This document shows, piece by piece, positions 63,846-64,000 of a DNA stretch of 64,000 nucleotides. Every line of letters begins with the position of its first letter. The first letter of the stretch is position 1. The notes under the pieces were generated by a model that made no database searches, was not told the DNA's origin, and saw only the letters and a list, made by a program, of their open reading frames with translations. The translations under genes were made by a program, and so were the position numbers. Source of the DNA: Macrothele yani (Eukaryota; Arthropoda; Arachnida; Araneae; Macrothelidae). The DNA is taken from positions 27,247,001 to 27,311,000 of the forward strand of contig CM077011.1 in the NCBI GenBank assembly GCA_039090855.1. Direction: 5' to 3'.

Positions 63846-63949
63846 AACAAACTGAAATATCTAAAAAAAAATTATTATAAATGGACTTGATTACGAATCA
63901 GATAAAGGTTAATAATGGCCATGACTGGTTCCGATTCTGAATAACGCAT

Positions 63950-64000
63950 GGGTGGTGTGCTTGACCTTCGACATTAGATTTTACCCTTCCCTGGAACCAG
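63950..64000 (+). repeat. Possible SINE-1 body cut by the window end
   Basis: GCATGGGTGGTGTGCTTGAC followed by CCCTTCCCTGGAACCAG fits the SINE-1 order after the B box. The window ends inside it. Confidence 0.5.

Noticed and set aside
1..64000. Bacterial or viral origin of the window
   Set aside because: tRNA-headed SINEs, PLE, RTE-like and Tc1/mariner elements with TA duplications, together with long gene-free AT-rich stretches, fit a eukaryotic nuclear genome only. No viral gene was recognised.

Overview
This window looks like non-coding DNA from an arthropod-type eukaryotic nuclear genome. It is AT-rich and holds no multi-exon host gene that I can support. It contains many decayed Tc1/mariner transposons, RTE-like non-LTR fragments, Penelope-like (PLE) fragments with GIY-YIG endonuclease sequence, hAT-like fragments and tRNA-headed SINEs. 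There are no bacterial features such as operons or rRNA. A chelicerate or other arthropod is my best guess from this repeat mixture, but that is inference; no host gene confirms it.

Layout. 0.5-1.3 kb is a foldback-like repeat. 3.5-5.7 kb is a tandem array whose units each carry a CTCF-like CCGCTAGGGGGCG motif. 5.8-8.5 kb holds SINEs, a dispersed repeat and a 22-bp-type minisatellite inside a possible hAT-like element. 8.96-10.08 kb is a minus-strand Tc1-like element. 11.4-13.3 kb holds a hAT-like MITE, a LINE tail and a tandemly duplicated SINE. 13.6-14.4 and 23.0-23.7 kb are two copies of an unidentified repeat. 14.8-17.0 kb is a Tc1-like element with long inverted repeats, invaded by a second SINE family. 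20.1-21.4 kb is a mariner. 24.5-26.0 kb holds PLE remains. 26.1-27.1 kb is a composite hAT-like/RT repeat. 27.3-33.4 kb holds three Tc1-like elements and a LINE tail. 35.07-36.1 kb is a short PLE copy with 309-bp inverted pLTRs and a 13-bp target duplication. 37-40 kb holds SINEs and a foldback element built on 115-bp tandem units. 41.4-47.6 kb holds several Tc1/mariner copies. 48.6-54.8 kb is a roughly 6-kb foldback structure: two opposing arms of tandem 120-150-bp units capped by 17-bp minisatellites. 55.1-57.5 kb holds transposase, composite repeat and hAT pieces. 58.9-63.6 kb holds two related DD34E Tc1-like elements, one of them inserted into a LINE reverse transcriptase. The window ends in SINE fragments.

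Every transposase I could read carries at least one stop or frameshift, so the region looks like accumulated inactive repeats with repeated nesting. The most intact copies are at 27.3 kb (one frameshift seen) and 61.9 kb (one stop, one N-terminal frameshift). The most unusual structures are the 6-kb foldback, the CTCF-like array, and the PLE pLTRs with hammerhead-like cores. All boundaries were read by eye, and no similarity search was run.
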